NCBI GenBank assembly: GCA_003284265.1
Contig: QBVV01000023.1
Location: 1 to 34,493 of the forward strand
Reading direction: 5' to 3'
From: SAR116 cluster bacterium AG-313-A07
GTDB taxonomy: Bacteria > Pseudomonadota > Alphaproteobacteria > Thalassobaculales > Thalassobaculaceae
DNA: 34,493 bases
The position numbers were made by a program, and so were the translations under genes. The notes beneath the pieces were generated by a model, which had not been told where the DNA came from, ran no database searches, and saw only the letters and a program-made list of their open reading frames with translations. Numbering within the stretch: position 1 is the stretch's first letter; each line of letters starts with the position of its first letter. This document shows positions 1 to 7,370 of the stretch, piece after piece.

Positions 1-1220
1 GATCCAGGAGATAGCAGCATATCAGCAATTCTAGCTACTGGTATAAATTCCTCTACCGAATTTATTCCTTGGGATAGAGCTGGCCATTTAAAACTTTTTA
101 CTGGGTTACCAATGCCGTTTTCGCATCCATAACCAATACCAAACCCACCGCCAGGAAGACCTATCTGGCCCAGGAGCGATGCAAGAACCACTGTTAACCA
201 AATGGGCTGTTCTCCATGGTCACTTCTCTGAAGGCTCCAGGCTGTGGAGATCATAGTTCTGCATTGTGCCATGCGTCGCGCCAAATCAATAATTGATTGG
301 GCAGGCACCCCAGTTATTTGAGCCGCCCACTCCGCATTTTTGGGTTGGCCGTCAGTGTCACCATTTAAGTAAGGTAGAAATTTTTCTAAACCCGTCGTGT
401 GAGTGGAGATAAAATTTTTGTCATAGAGTTCCTCACTTACAAGAGTATAGGCAAGTGCCAACATCAATGCCGCATCAGTATTTGGCCGTATGGTTATCCA
501 CTCTGGATCAAATATATGGGCTATATCGGTTTTTAATGGGCTAATATTAACGAACTCGACCCCTGCATCGTAACAAGATTGCATTCCTTCATGCAGGGTA
601 TGCCTTCCAACTCCCCCCAAGTTAACTTGCGCATTTTTAGCTGGCAAACCTCCAAATGCTACAAATAATTCACAATCAGAAGCTATGGAGGGCCAATCCG
701 TTGCCTGATCATGAATTATATCTTTCATCTCGGCCACGATGTGTTTAAGCGTTACTTCCGCGGCCGCATGGCTATAGCTATTCTTATGCCGAACATAACC
801 GCCTGCCAAATTCATAAAACGATGGATTTGGCTTTGAGCGTGATGGAATCTTCCAGAACTGGCCCACCCATACGAACTCGCAAAAATTGATTTATTACCA
901 TGTTTATTTCGCACACGGCCTATTTCGCTTGCTGCAAGATCTAATGCCGTCTCCCAGGAAACGGGGACAAAGGCTTCGGAACCCCTCTCATTTTTATTTG
1001 AGCAAAAACCTTTTTCTAAAAAACTTTTGCGGACCATTGGCCGCCGTATTCGGGCTTCATCGTCAATAGCATCAACCATACCAGCCCCTATTATTGATGG
1101 GGCCGGATCGTCCGGATAATCGTTCAACCGTTTCAGGCGACCGTCTTCAACCTCTGCATCGTACGTGCCCCATTGTGTCGCGGTTGGAAAGTGCTGGGTT
1201 AGTTCGCTATCTACTGACAT
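1..1220 (-). CDS. BisC/TorA-type molybdopterin oxidoreductase, 3' truncated by window edge
   Basis: This is the N-terminal 406 codons of a molybdopterin-guanine-dinucleotide enzyme of the DMSO reductase family, closest by eye to biotin/methionine sulfoxide reductases (BisC). It starts at ATG 1220 behind a strong GGAGG about five bases upstream. Near residue 115 the motif SYGWASSGRFHHAQSQ carries the serine expected to ligate molybdenum in the BisC/TorA/DorA branch. Later it shows AWSLQRSDHGEQP and a glycine-rich LPGGGFGIGYG segment typical of the family. There is no Tat signal (no twin arginine near the start) and no N-terminal 4Fe-4S cysteine cluster, so a cytoplasmic reductase is inferred. 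It is divergent from the sulfopyruvate decarboxylase genes. The substrate (an S- or N-oxide) cannot be read from sequence. The C-terminal half lies outside the window. Confidence 0.85.
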   Translation of the reverse strand, partial: MSVDSELTQHFPTATQWGTYDAEVEDGRLKRLNDYPDDPAPSIIGAGMVDAIDDEARIRRPMVRKSFLEKGFCSNKNERGSEAFVPVSWETALDLAASEIGRVRNKHGNKSIFASSYGWASSGRFHHAQSQIHRFMNLAGGYVRHKNSYSHAAAEVTLKHIVAEMKDIIHDQATDWPSIASDCELFVAFGGLPAKNAQVNLGGVGRHTLHEGMQSCYDAGVEFVNISPLKTDIAHIFDPEWITIRPNTDAALMLALAYTLVSEELYDKNFISTHTTGLEKFLPYLNGDTDGQPKNAEWAAQITGVPAQSIIDLARRMAQCRTMISTAWSLQRSDHGEQPIWLTVVLASLLGQIGLPGGGFGIGYGCENGIGNPVKSFKWPALSQGINSVEEFIPVARIADMLLSPG

Positions 1221-1474
1221 AAAATTCCTCCAAACCAATCCTTTTGGCTTATATACCTCTTACACGATCATATAAAAAACGTCATTGATATTCGATAAAT
1301 CGGATGCCTCTAAAATGAAAAAACCAACATAAAACACAACCGCAGAATTATTTAATGGTCAGTTGACTGATATTTCTGACAATGCCATACACTGTCTCGA
1401 ATAGACTTAAAATAGCCATCGAAATAATATGAACTAACTAGACAAATGTCTACGTTTCCTGGGAGTAATCTATC
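1221..1474. promoter_or_regulatory. divergent control region with inverted repeats between the oxidoreductase and comD
   Basis: The 254-base gap separates two divergently read genes and must hold both promoters. Seen directly: a perfect 6-bp inverted repeat TAGACA-AA-TGTCTA at 1439-1452, just upstream of the comD ribosome binding site (GGGAG, 1461-1465). GTCT...AGAC is repeated at 1394-1406. TCAGT-TG-ACTGA lies about 90 bases upstream of comD. A TTGACT in the latter could be a -35 for comD, with a poor -10 (TACACT, 19-base spacer). A small CGAT-AA-ATCG repeat lies at 1293-1302. These resemble operators for a dimeric repressor, for example of the GntR type, but no regulator gene is in the window. 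No ORF was recognised here. Confidence 0.4.
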
Positions 1475-2020
1475 ATGCCTGACGCCTGGACCGCAGAGGC
1501 TCACCGCTTGTTTAAAGAATTCAATATAAAGACCGTAGGATATGTCCCTGATGCTGGACTTACCGATTTGATCAATTCATGCGAGGCCGATAACGATATC
1601 AATGCCGTTGTGATGACAACAGAAGAAGAAGGCATAGGCTTATCAGCTGGAGCCTGGTTAGGAGGCGATAAATCAGCCGTTTTGATGCAAAGTAGTGGCG
1701 TGGGAAATACTGTAAATGCGATCGCTTCGATTATTACTTCCTGCCAATTTCCCTTGTTTATGATCGTTACAATGCGTGGTCAATATGGAGAATCAAATCC
1801 ATGGCAGATCCCCATGGGACAGGCCGTAGCCCCAGTTCTGAAAAGTTTAGGTGTTCATGTTTTCGAAGTAGAAACCGATAAAGAGGCCGCGGAAGCTATT
1901 GAAGCAGGTTTAAAAATGGCTTTCGTTTCCAACGCCGCCGTCGCGGTTCTGATTGGACAAAAATTAATTGGGGCAAAATCATTTATCGCCGACGTAGCAG
2001 AAGAGGTAACTCATGTCTGA
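1475..2020 (+). CDS. comD: sulfopyruvate decarboxylase, alpha subunit
   Basis: This is the alpha half of the two-subunit thiamine-diphosphate enzyme that converts 3-sulfopyruvate to sulfoacetaldehyde and CO2 in the cytoplasm. The 181-aa protein carries the ThDP pyrimidine-domain pattern: EEEGIGLSAGAWLGG near residue 50 (with the glutamate that activates ThDP), then LMQSSGVGNTVNA and IVTMRGQYGESNPWQIPMG, which match ComD-type subunits. The start at ATG 1475 has GGGAG at good spacing. The stop codon overlaps the comE start (8-base overlap), so the subunits should be translationally coupled. The main alternative is phosphonopyruvate decarboxylase, a close homolog. The split subunits and the neighbouring sulfolactate-type dehydrogenases favour the sulfonate reading. 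No PEP mutase gene is present to support phosphonates. Confidence 0.85.
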   Translation: MPDAWTAEAHRLFKEFNIKTVGYVPDAGLTDLINSCEADNDINAVVMTTEEEGIGLSAGAWLGGDKSAVLMQSSGVGNTVNAIASIITSCQFPLFMIVTMRGQYGESNPWQIPMGQAVAPVLKSLGVHVFEVETDKEAAEAIEAGLKMAFVSNAAVAVLIGQKLIGAKSFIADVAEEVTHV

Positions 2021-2612
2021 TTTGAAACTAAATCGCAGTGACGTCATGAAAAAAATCATGGCCGTCAGAAACAATGCCCTTGTAATTACTGGCCTTGGGT
2101 CACCCGTTTGGGATCTTGCAGCTTCTGATCATCGACCGGACAACTTCTATAGCTGGGGTGGCATGGGCTGCGCCATATCTATGGGATTGGGTTGCGCGCT
2201 TGCTCAATCAGATAAAAAAGTCTGGGTGATTACAGGAGATGGAGAAGCGTTAATGGGACTTGGCTCTCTCGCTACAGTCGCGGCTCAAAGACCTTCTAAT
2301 CTTGCTGTTATAGTACTGGACAACGAACATTATGGAGAGACGGGCATGCAGCGTACGCACACGTCTCATGGAACTGATATTGCTGCAATCGCATCCGGGG
2401 CTGGCATACAAACGACCATGACCATTAATAATTCAGAGACACTAGAAGGGCTAACAACGGCGCTAACTTCAGGGTTATTACCTATGGTAGCGGTGATTAA
2501 GGTTGCTGCTGGCAAGCCTAACCTAATCTTACCCTCACGAGATGGTGTTTATATAAAAAATCAATTTAGGCAAGCTGTCTTGGGAGCCACTGAAGCGATG
2601 CATTCAAGCTAA
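2013..2612 (+). CDS. comE: sulfopyruvate decarboxylase, beta subunit
   Basis: This is the ThDP-binding beta half of sulfopyruvate decarboxylase. The 199-aa protein has the classic ThDP/Mg motif beginning GDGEALMGLG near residue 74 and ending in the DNEHYGETG segment about 30 residues later. Before it lies YSWGGMGCAISMGLGCALA, typical of the pyrophosphate-domain entry. The gene begins inside the end of comD (ATG at 2013, comD TGA at 2018-2020). An MFS transporter gene follows ten bases after its stop, so the three probably form one operon. Known of the family: alpha and beta subunits form the active sites at their interface. Phosphonopyruvate decarboxylase is the alternative but is usually a single fused chain. 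Confidence 0.86.
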   Translation: MSDLKLNRSDVMKKIMAVRNNALVITGLGSPVWDLAASDHRPDNFYSWGGMGCAISMGLGCALAQSDKKVWVITGDGEALMGLGSLATVAAQRPSNLAVIVLDNEHYGETGMQRTHTSHGTDIAAIASGAGIQTTMTINNSETLEGLTTALTSGLLPMVAVIKVAAGKPNLILPSRDGVYIKNQFRQAVLGATEAMHSS

Positions 2613-2622
2613 CAACTAAAGG

Positions 2623-3819
2623 ATGACTATATCGAGGACCGATACTGTTATCGTTGTCGGCTTTCTAATTTTAGTTCAAGGAACTGGAGCGCTAGCAGGA
2701 TTTTGGTTGCCTGCGATAGCGCCAGAAGTTGGCCAAAGTTTAGGGCTGAGTCCCTCCTTGATCGCCTACCCTGTTCTGATTTTATATATTTTTGCTATGA
2801 TATCCAGTTTGATGGCTGGGGGGATTGTACGGCGCTTTGGAGCTTGGAGATCTTCACAAGCCGCCCTCATATTAATTGGGGTATCCCATCTCATGTTTAT
2901 GAATGGGTCTTTATTATTCTTGGCATTGGGGTCGATAATTCTTGGCGGTGCTTACGGCCTACTGACACCGCCGGCATCTCATTTACTCTCAAAAATAGTC
3001 ACTCCTAAAAATAGAAACTTAATTTTTTCTATACGTTTCACAGGAGTCCCATTAGGAGGCATTCTGGCTGGATTACTAGCACCCTCCGTTGCACTTGAAT
3101 ATGGCTGGCGCGAAAGCATGATCGTTACGATTGCTATATCACTAGTCATTGCCATTTCCATGCAACCTTTCCGGAAAAGATGGGACATAGATAGACTAAA
3201 ATCGGCTAAAATTTTCAGAAATCCGATCTCCGATATCTACCTTGTATGGAAGTTATCTGCTCTAAAATGGGTTGCACTATCTGGATTATGTATGGGTGCA
3301 ATACAAACAACCCTTACCACTTATACAGTTACAATGTTGGTTGAAGATGCAAACTACACTCTAATAGCCGCTGGCATCGGCCTATCCGCCATTCAATTTG
3401 CGAGTGTTTTTGGACGTGTAGGGTGGGGTTGGTTTGCCGATCGAATAGAAAATGGTCTGACTGCTTTGATGATAATAGCCGTAATTGCAGCACTCTGTGC
3501 AGTATTGACAATTTTTTTATCGCCAAGCTGGCCACAAATACTAATTTATCTGCTCTGTTTTTGTTTTGGTTTAGTAGGAATGGGATGGAATGGGGTGTAC
3601 GCCAGCGAAATTGCAAGGCTTTCACCTCCAGAAGAGGTTGGAAGAACGACTGGAGCGAGTTTCTTTATTACCTTTTCAGGTGTTTTTTTAGGCCCCGTTG
3701 TTTTCGCCAGTGCCTACACAATAACTGGAACATACAGTACAACATTCCTTGTTACAGCCATTATTGGTTTTTGCAGCTACATTTGTATTTTTAATGCAAA
3801 AAGGGTTATGACATCATAG
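2623..3819 (+). CDS. MFS transporter, possible organosulfonate or sugar-acid carrier
   Basis: This is a 398-aa integral inner-membrane protein with about twelve hydrophobic segments and the MFS motif-A-like loop GGIVRRFGAWRS after the second segment. A long polar central loop near residues 180-210 separates the two six-helix halves. It begins ten bases after comE in the same direction, with a purine-rich AAAGG directly against the ATG. The spacing is therefore unusually tight and translation may be coupled to comE. Context suggests uptake of the island's substrate (sulfolactate or a related acid) or export of an intermediate, but the substrate is not readable from sequence. Its last 14 bases overlap the 3' end of the opposing kinase gene. 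Confidence 0.8.
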   Translation: MTISRTDTVIVVGFLILVQGTGALAGFWLPAIAPEVGQSLGLSPSLIAYPVLILYIFAMISSLMAGGIVRRFGAWRSSQAALILIGVSHLMFMNGSLLFLALGSIILGGAYGLLTPPASHLLSKIVTPKNRNLIFSIRFTGVPLGGILAGLLAPSVALEYGWRESMIVTIAISLVIAISMQPFRKRWDIDRLKSAKIFRNPISDIYLVWKLSALKWVALSGLCMGAIQTTLTTYTVTMLVEDANYTLIAAGIGLSAIQFASVFGRVGWGWFADRIENGLTALMIIAVIAALCAVLTIFLSPSWPQILIYLLCFCFGLVGMGWNGVYASEIARLSPPEEVGRTTGASFFITFSGVFLGPVVFASAYTITGTYSTTFLVTAIIGFCSYICIFNAKRVMTS

Positions 3820-4738
3820 CCTCTAGGACTTGTTTTCTATTTGGTATCGGGCTTACGGCACCATAACCTTGCACCGAAATCCCTGCAGCCGCTACAGCAA
3901 ACCGGGCCGCCTCAAAAGGGCTGTCACCTTGTACCATTCGAGCTAGAAACGCGCCTGCGAATGTATCCCCGGCCCCACTGGTATCAATAGCATTCACGTT
4001 CAAGGCTGGAATATGCTCTACCCTGCCTTCAAATATTATTGTTGCTCCTTCATTGCCACACTTCAACGCAAGTATTTCTGGTTCGAATTTTAAAAAAAAT
4101 CTAATTACATCTTCCTTATCGTTCAATCCCGTCAATATTTGAGCCTCATCAAGACTGGGAAGAAGAATATCTGCTTGAGCTGCTGTTTTATTAATAACAG
4201 ACCGTGCTTCTTCGAGACCCCAGAGGTTCAAGCGTAAGTTTGTATCATATGAAAGCATTCCCCCATTTTGTTTAACAAGATCAATGGCATCAAAACTCGA
4301 TTCCTTTGCCGTAACACTTATTGCTTGGGAAATGGCAGAAAGATGCAAGATCACCTCACCTGATAACAGGGCCCTTGCATCACTAGTCAACGTCATTTCA
4401 CTGGCAGCTGACCCTTTTCGATAATAAGTAAAATTTCTCCCCTCTGGTGCAGGATCTATAAAATAAATCCCAGTGGGGGATCCCGGGTTAATAGAGATAT
4501 TAGACACATCAATTCCCTCTTTTGACCACATATCCATGGCCATATTTCCAAATTGATCGTTTCCAACAGATGATAAATAAGCCACATCCGCACCTTGTCT
4601 TGCAGCCGAAATAGCACAATTCGATGTGTCGCCACCAAGCCCTCTAATGTACAACGCCTCACCTTTTTGGCGTTCAACACGAGTGAACTCCGCCATTGCT
4701 TCTCCCATGCATACGATATTTTTATTATGAGAATTCAT
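3806..4738 (-). CDS. kdgK: PfkB-family sugar kinase, 2-keto-3-deoxygluconate kinase type
   Basis: This is a 310-aa ribokinase/PfkB-fold kinase. Near the N-terminus is GEAMAEF, then GGDTSNCAISAARQGADVAYLS (PfkB signature 1 region). Around residue 100 is FTYYRKGSAAS, the segment characteristic of 2-keto-3-deoxygluconate (KDG) kinases that contacts the open-chain sugar acid. The C-terminal signature is DTSGAGDTFAGAF near residue 254, with the catalytic aspartate. The start has GGAGA about seven bases upstream. The gene is read against its neighbours and overlaps the transporter gene 3' end by 14 bases. Inferred role: phosphorylating KDG or a related 2-keto-3-deoxy acid for cleavage by an aldolase. 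Sulfofructose kinases belong to the same superfamily, but the YYRKGSAAS segment points to KDG. Confidence 0.8.
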   Translation of the reverse strand: MNSHNKNIVCMGEAMAEFTRVERQKGEALYIRGLGGDTSNCAISAARQGADVAYLSSVGNDQFGNMAMDMWSKEGIDVSNISINPGSPTGIYFIDPAPEGRNFTYYRKGSAASEMTLTSDARALLSGEVILHLSAISQAISVTAKESSFDAIDLVKQNGGMLSYDTNLRLNLWGLEEARSVINKTAAQADILLPSLDEAQILTGLNDKEDVIRFFLKFEPEILALKCGNEGATIIFEGRVEHIPALNVNAIDTSGAGDTFAGAFLARMVQGDSPFEAARFAVAAAGISVQGYGAVSPIPNRKQVLEAMMS

Positions 4739-4771
4739 TGCTATTCTCCATTTCCATTTCGCGCTTTAATC

Positions 4772-4840
4772 ATCTTAGCTATGATTTACCGGATATTAAT
4801 TCCAAGTAGTCTAACTTTATTGTCACGACCTTGCTAAGAT
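4772..4840. promoter_or_regulatory. divergent kdgK/rraA control region with spaced inverted repeat
   Basis: The 136-base gap 4739-4874 lies between kdgK (leftward) and the rraA-like gene (rightward). ATCTTAGC at 4772-4779 and its exact reverse complement GCTAAGAT at 4833-4840 face each other across 53 bases, about five helical turns. The right arm touches TATTAT (4840-4845), a plausible -10 for the rightward operon, although the matching -35 is poor. This geometry would suit a repressor that binds both arms, which is inference. Confidence 0.35.
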
Positions 4841-4874
4841 ATTATCCAATCAGAAAACATCGGGAGTATCCGTT

Positions 4875-5582
4875 ATGGGGACTAATGACTTAACAGCCCA
4901 AGACCTTAAAAAATTAGCAGAATGGGATACGCCAACTATTTGTAATGGTTTGGAGCATCTCAGCGCAGAATATAGAGTAAAGAGCTTTACGGTAGAACAA
5001 ATGCAGTGCTTTGATCCAAGTTTGGCACCTATTGTTGGTTATGCCAGAACCGCAATGATACGCTCCATGAGTCCCCCTCAAGGTAGCCCAATTGAGATCA
5101 GAGAAATGCGGGCCAAATACTATGAAACGGTAGCCGCTAAGCCGGCACCTTCTATCAGCGTAATTCAAGATTTGGACCCCATACCTGGTTTTGGAGCATT
5201 TTGGGGCGAAGTAAATACAGCTATTCATAAAGGACTTGGATGTCTAGGCGTCGTTACAAACGGTTCTTTTCGTGATATCGATGCCTGTGCCCCTGGTTTC
5301 CAATTACTGGGTGGCAAAGTTGCACCAAGCCATGCTTGGGTTCATTTAGTTGACATCGAGTGCGAGGTTAATATTTTTGGGATGGCGGTTAAGCCTAATG
5401 ATATAATCCATGCCGATAGACATGGTGCTGTTGTCGTTCCAGATCACTGCGTGAAACAGTTACCGGATGCGATCGATTTACTTACGCGCCGAGAAGCGGT
5501 CATCCTAGATGTTGCAAGGTCACCAGATTTTAATGTTGAAATCTTAAAAAAAGCAATGGCGGACTCCGCTGAAATACACTGA
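4875..5582 (+). CDS. RraA-family aldolase/decarboxylase
   Basis: This is a 235-aa protein of the RraA/MenG-like family, which in catabolic settings includes 4-hydroxy-4-methyl-2-oxoglutarate (4-carboxy-4-hydroxy-2-oxoadipate) aldolases and oxaloacetate decarboxylases. The family signature is visible: GEVNTAIHKGLGCLGVVTNGSFRDID near residues 112-137, with the arginine and aspartate that bind the 2-oxo acid and divalent metal. ADRHGAVVVP near residue 178 is also typical. The N-terminus DTPTICNGLE matches the usual helix-1 region. It starts at ATG 4875 behind GGGAG and is the first gene of a four-gene operon. The exact 2-oxo acid substrate is unknown. RNase E inhibition, the activity for which RraA was named, is less likely in this metabolic context. 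Confidence 0.75.
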   Translation: MGTNDLTAQDLKKLAEWDTPTICNGLEHLSAEYRVKSFTVEQMQCFDPSLAPIVGYARTAMIRSMSPPQGSPIEIREMRAKYYETVAAKPAPSISVIQDLDPIPGFGAFWGEVNTAIHKGLGCLGVVTNGSFRDIDACAPGFQLLGGKVAPSHAWVHLVDIECEVNIFGMAVKPNDIIHADRHGAVVVPDHCVKQLPDAIDLLTRREAVILDVARSPDFNVEILKKAMADSAEIH

Positions 5583-5591
5583 GGATTGAAA

Positions 5592-6575
5592 ATGTCTACC
5601 AATACAAATAAAAAACGTGTTTTAGTTATCCAACCACTGCATGCCGCGGGTATGGCGATGCTGGAACAGAGAGATGATATTGAAATCATCCAATGTGACT
5701 CACTGGATGAGGATGTGATCGCAGAAGCGGCTAAAGACGTTCACGCGATGACTGTAAGGGCGGCTAGAATAACAAAACGTATCATGGATGCAGCACCCGA
5801 TTTAATGGTTGTCTCTCGACATGGCGTCGGTTACGACGCAGTTGATCTGAACACACTTACTCAACGAAATATACCATTATGCATCGCCGTTCACTCTAAT
5901 ATGATATCGGTAGCGGAACAGGCCATGGCACTGCTGTTAGGGTTGGCCAAAGATATGTTTTATTATGACGATGTAACACGCAGAGATGGTTGGCCTAATC
6001 GTTGGCCTACTCGGGCGGTTGATATTGACGGTAAGAAGCTTCTCATTGTCGGTTTTGGCAGAATTGGCAGTCAAGTCGCAAAGCGAGCATTAGGATTTGA
6101 CATGAAAGTTTACGGCTACGACCCGTATATTGACCAAAAAATAATGACAGATGCAGGGGTTGAACCGGTATCGAATTATAATTCCGTCTTGGGTGACATG
6201 GATGCGGTTGCTATACATTGCATGAAAACAACTGAAACCACCAATATGTTCTCTACTGAACAATTTCAGAAAATGAAATCTGATGCGTTTTTAGTAAATT
6301 GCGCCAGAGGAGGAATCGTAGATGAAGATGCATTGCATTCGGCGCTTACATCTGGGGAAATACGTGCTGCCGGGTTAGACGTCTTACTCGATGAACCCTC
6401 GTCAGCGGATCACCCATTATTTAAACTTAAGAACATTATATTAAGTCCCCACATAGCTGGAGTGACAGTCGAATCTACGCAGCGAATGGCAACCCAGACA
6501 GTTGACAATGTATTACGCGTTTTCGACGGTAACATAGACCCAGATTGTGTAGTGAATAGTGACGTTCTAAAATAA
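5592..6575 (+). CDS. slcC: D-isomer-specific 2-hydroxyacid dehydrogenase, probable (S)-sulfolactate dehydrogenase
   Basis: This is a 327-aa NAD-dependent dehydrogenase of the D-3-phosphoglycerate dehydrogenase family. It shows RHGVGYDAVDL near residue 78, the Rossmann motif GFGRIGSQVA near residue 154 with a following YGYDPY (acidic residue for NAD), the catalytic arginine in NCARGGIVDE, and the acid/base histidine in LSPHIAG near 287. The ATG at 5592 is chosen because GAGG lies seven bases before it. A TTG two codons upstream is less likely. It sits nine bases after the RraA gene. Known: SlcC enzymes oxidise (S)-sulfolactate to sulfopyruvate, and SlcC plus ComC racemise sulfolactate. With ComDE and a ComC-like enzyme in the same island this is the favoured role. 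A generic 2-hydroxyacid or phosphoglycerate dehydrogenase is the alternative. Confidence 0.7.
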   Translation: MSTNTNKKRVLVIQPLHAAGMAMLEQRDDIEIIQCDSLDEDVIAEAAKDVHAMTVRAARITKRIMDAAPDLMVVSRHGVGYDAVDLNTLTQRNIPLCIAVHSNMISVAEQAMALLLGLAKDMFYYDDVTRRDGWPNRWPTRAVDIDGKKLLIVGFGRIGSQVAKRALGFDMKVYGYDPYIDQKIMTDAGVEPVSNYNSVLGDMDAVAIHCMKTTETTNMFSTEQFQKMKSDAFLVNCARGGIVDEDALHSALTSGEIRAAGLDVLLDEPSSADHPLFKLKNIILSPHIAGVTVESTQRMATQTVDNVLRVFDGNIDPDCVVNSDVLK

Positions 6576-6601
6576 CAAGTAAATTGGATCGGGAGAAAAT
6601 A

Positions 6602-7354
6602 ATGAAAAATAGACTTCGAGAAACGTGGAACTCAGGAAAGCCAGCTCTAAATGGATGGCTTGGAATTCCCAGTACATTTTCAGCGGAGATCATGTCTAAA
6701 CAAGATTTTGATTCCATTACAATTGATCTACAGCACGGTTTGACTGACTATTCAATAGCAGTGCCGATGATGCAAGCCATGTCAGCTAGCGATGCTACAA
6801 TGTTATGTCGAGTACCATGGCTTGAGGCTGGCATTATAATGAAACTTCTTGATGCTGGGGCAATGGGTATCATTTGCCCTATGATTAATTCCGGAAAAGA
6901 AGCAGAGGAATTTGTGGGTGCAACACGTTACGCGCCCCTAGGATATCGCAGTTCCGGACCAGTTCGGGCTGGTATAATCTACCCTGATTACCACAATCAA
7001 GCGAATGACCAGATTATAAGCATGGCCATGATTGAAACAGAAGAAGCTGTTACAAATGCCGAGCAAATATGCGCTACACCTGGTCTAACGGGGATATACG
7101 TTGGTCCAAGTGACTTGGCTATATCGATGGGCGAAGGACCCGGACTTGACCGTAAACCCGGTAAAGTCTATGACGCCATACAGCACGTTTTAAAGATAGC
7201 GAAAAAGGCAGGGATTCGTGCCGGATTGCATTGTATGGATCCTAACTATATTAAAGAAATGTATGCCAGTGGGTTTGAATTTGCATCCCTCTCAAATGAT
7301 GTAAGGCTTCTAACGCAAATAGTATCGTCCCAAATCAATGATGTAAGATCGTAA
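6602..7354 (+). CDS. HpcH/HpaI-family class II pyruvate aldolase
   Basis: This is a 250-aa TIM-barrel aldolase of the HpcH/HpaI family, whose members (HpaI, GarL, RhmA) cleave 2-keto-3-deoxy acids to pyruvate and an aldehyde. Visible features are DLQHGLTDYS near residue 37 (family histidine), CRVPW near 70 (arginine), and the divalent-metal pair in MIETEEAV (Glu) and YVGPSDLAISMG (Asp). The true start is taken as ATG 6602 with GGGAG six bases upstream. An upstream in-frame TTG lies inside that ribosome binding site region and is rejected. It is the third gene of the operon between the two dehydrogenases. Candidate substrates are KDG-like acids matching the neighbouring kinase, or a sulfonated 2-keto-3-deoxy acid releasing sulfolactaldehyde. 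The latter is speculation from context. Confidence 0.78.
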   Translation: MKNRLRETWNSGKPALNGWLGIPSTFSAEIMSKQDFDSITIDLQHGLTDYSIAVPMMQAMSASDATMLCRVPWLEAGIIMKLLDAGAMGIICPMINSGKEAEEFVGATRYAPLGYRSSGPVRAGIIYPDYHNQANDQIISMAMIETEEAVTNAEQICATPGLTGIYVGPSDLAISMGEGPGLDRKPGKVYDAIQHVLKIAKKAGIRAGLHCMDPNYIKEMYASGFEFASLSNDVRLLTQIVSSQINDVRS

Positions 7355-7370
7355 AGGGTTCATCAGAAAA

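Noticed and set aside
1475..2612. ComD and ComE as one frameshifted ThDP enzyme
   Set aside because: Sulfopyruvate decarboxylase is normally two short subunits, each part is full length, and the overlap includes a proper ATG.
1475..2612. Phosphonopyruvate decarboxylase for phosphonate synthesis
   Set aside because: No PEP mutase or aminotransferase partner is in the window and the neighbours fit sulfolactate better. Homology keeps it as a lesser alternative.
6584..6602. TTG start for the HpcH/HpaI aldolase six codons upstream
   Set aside because: Those codons contain the GGGAG that serves the ATG at 6602.
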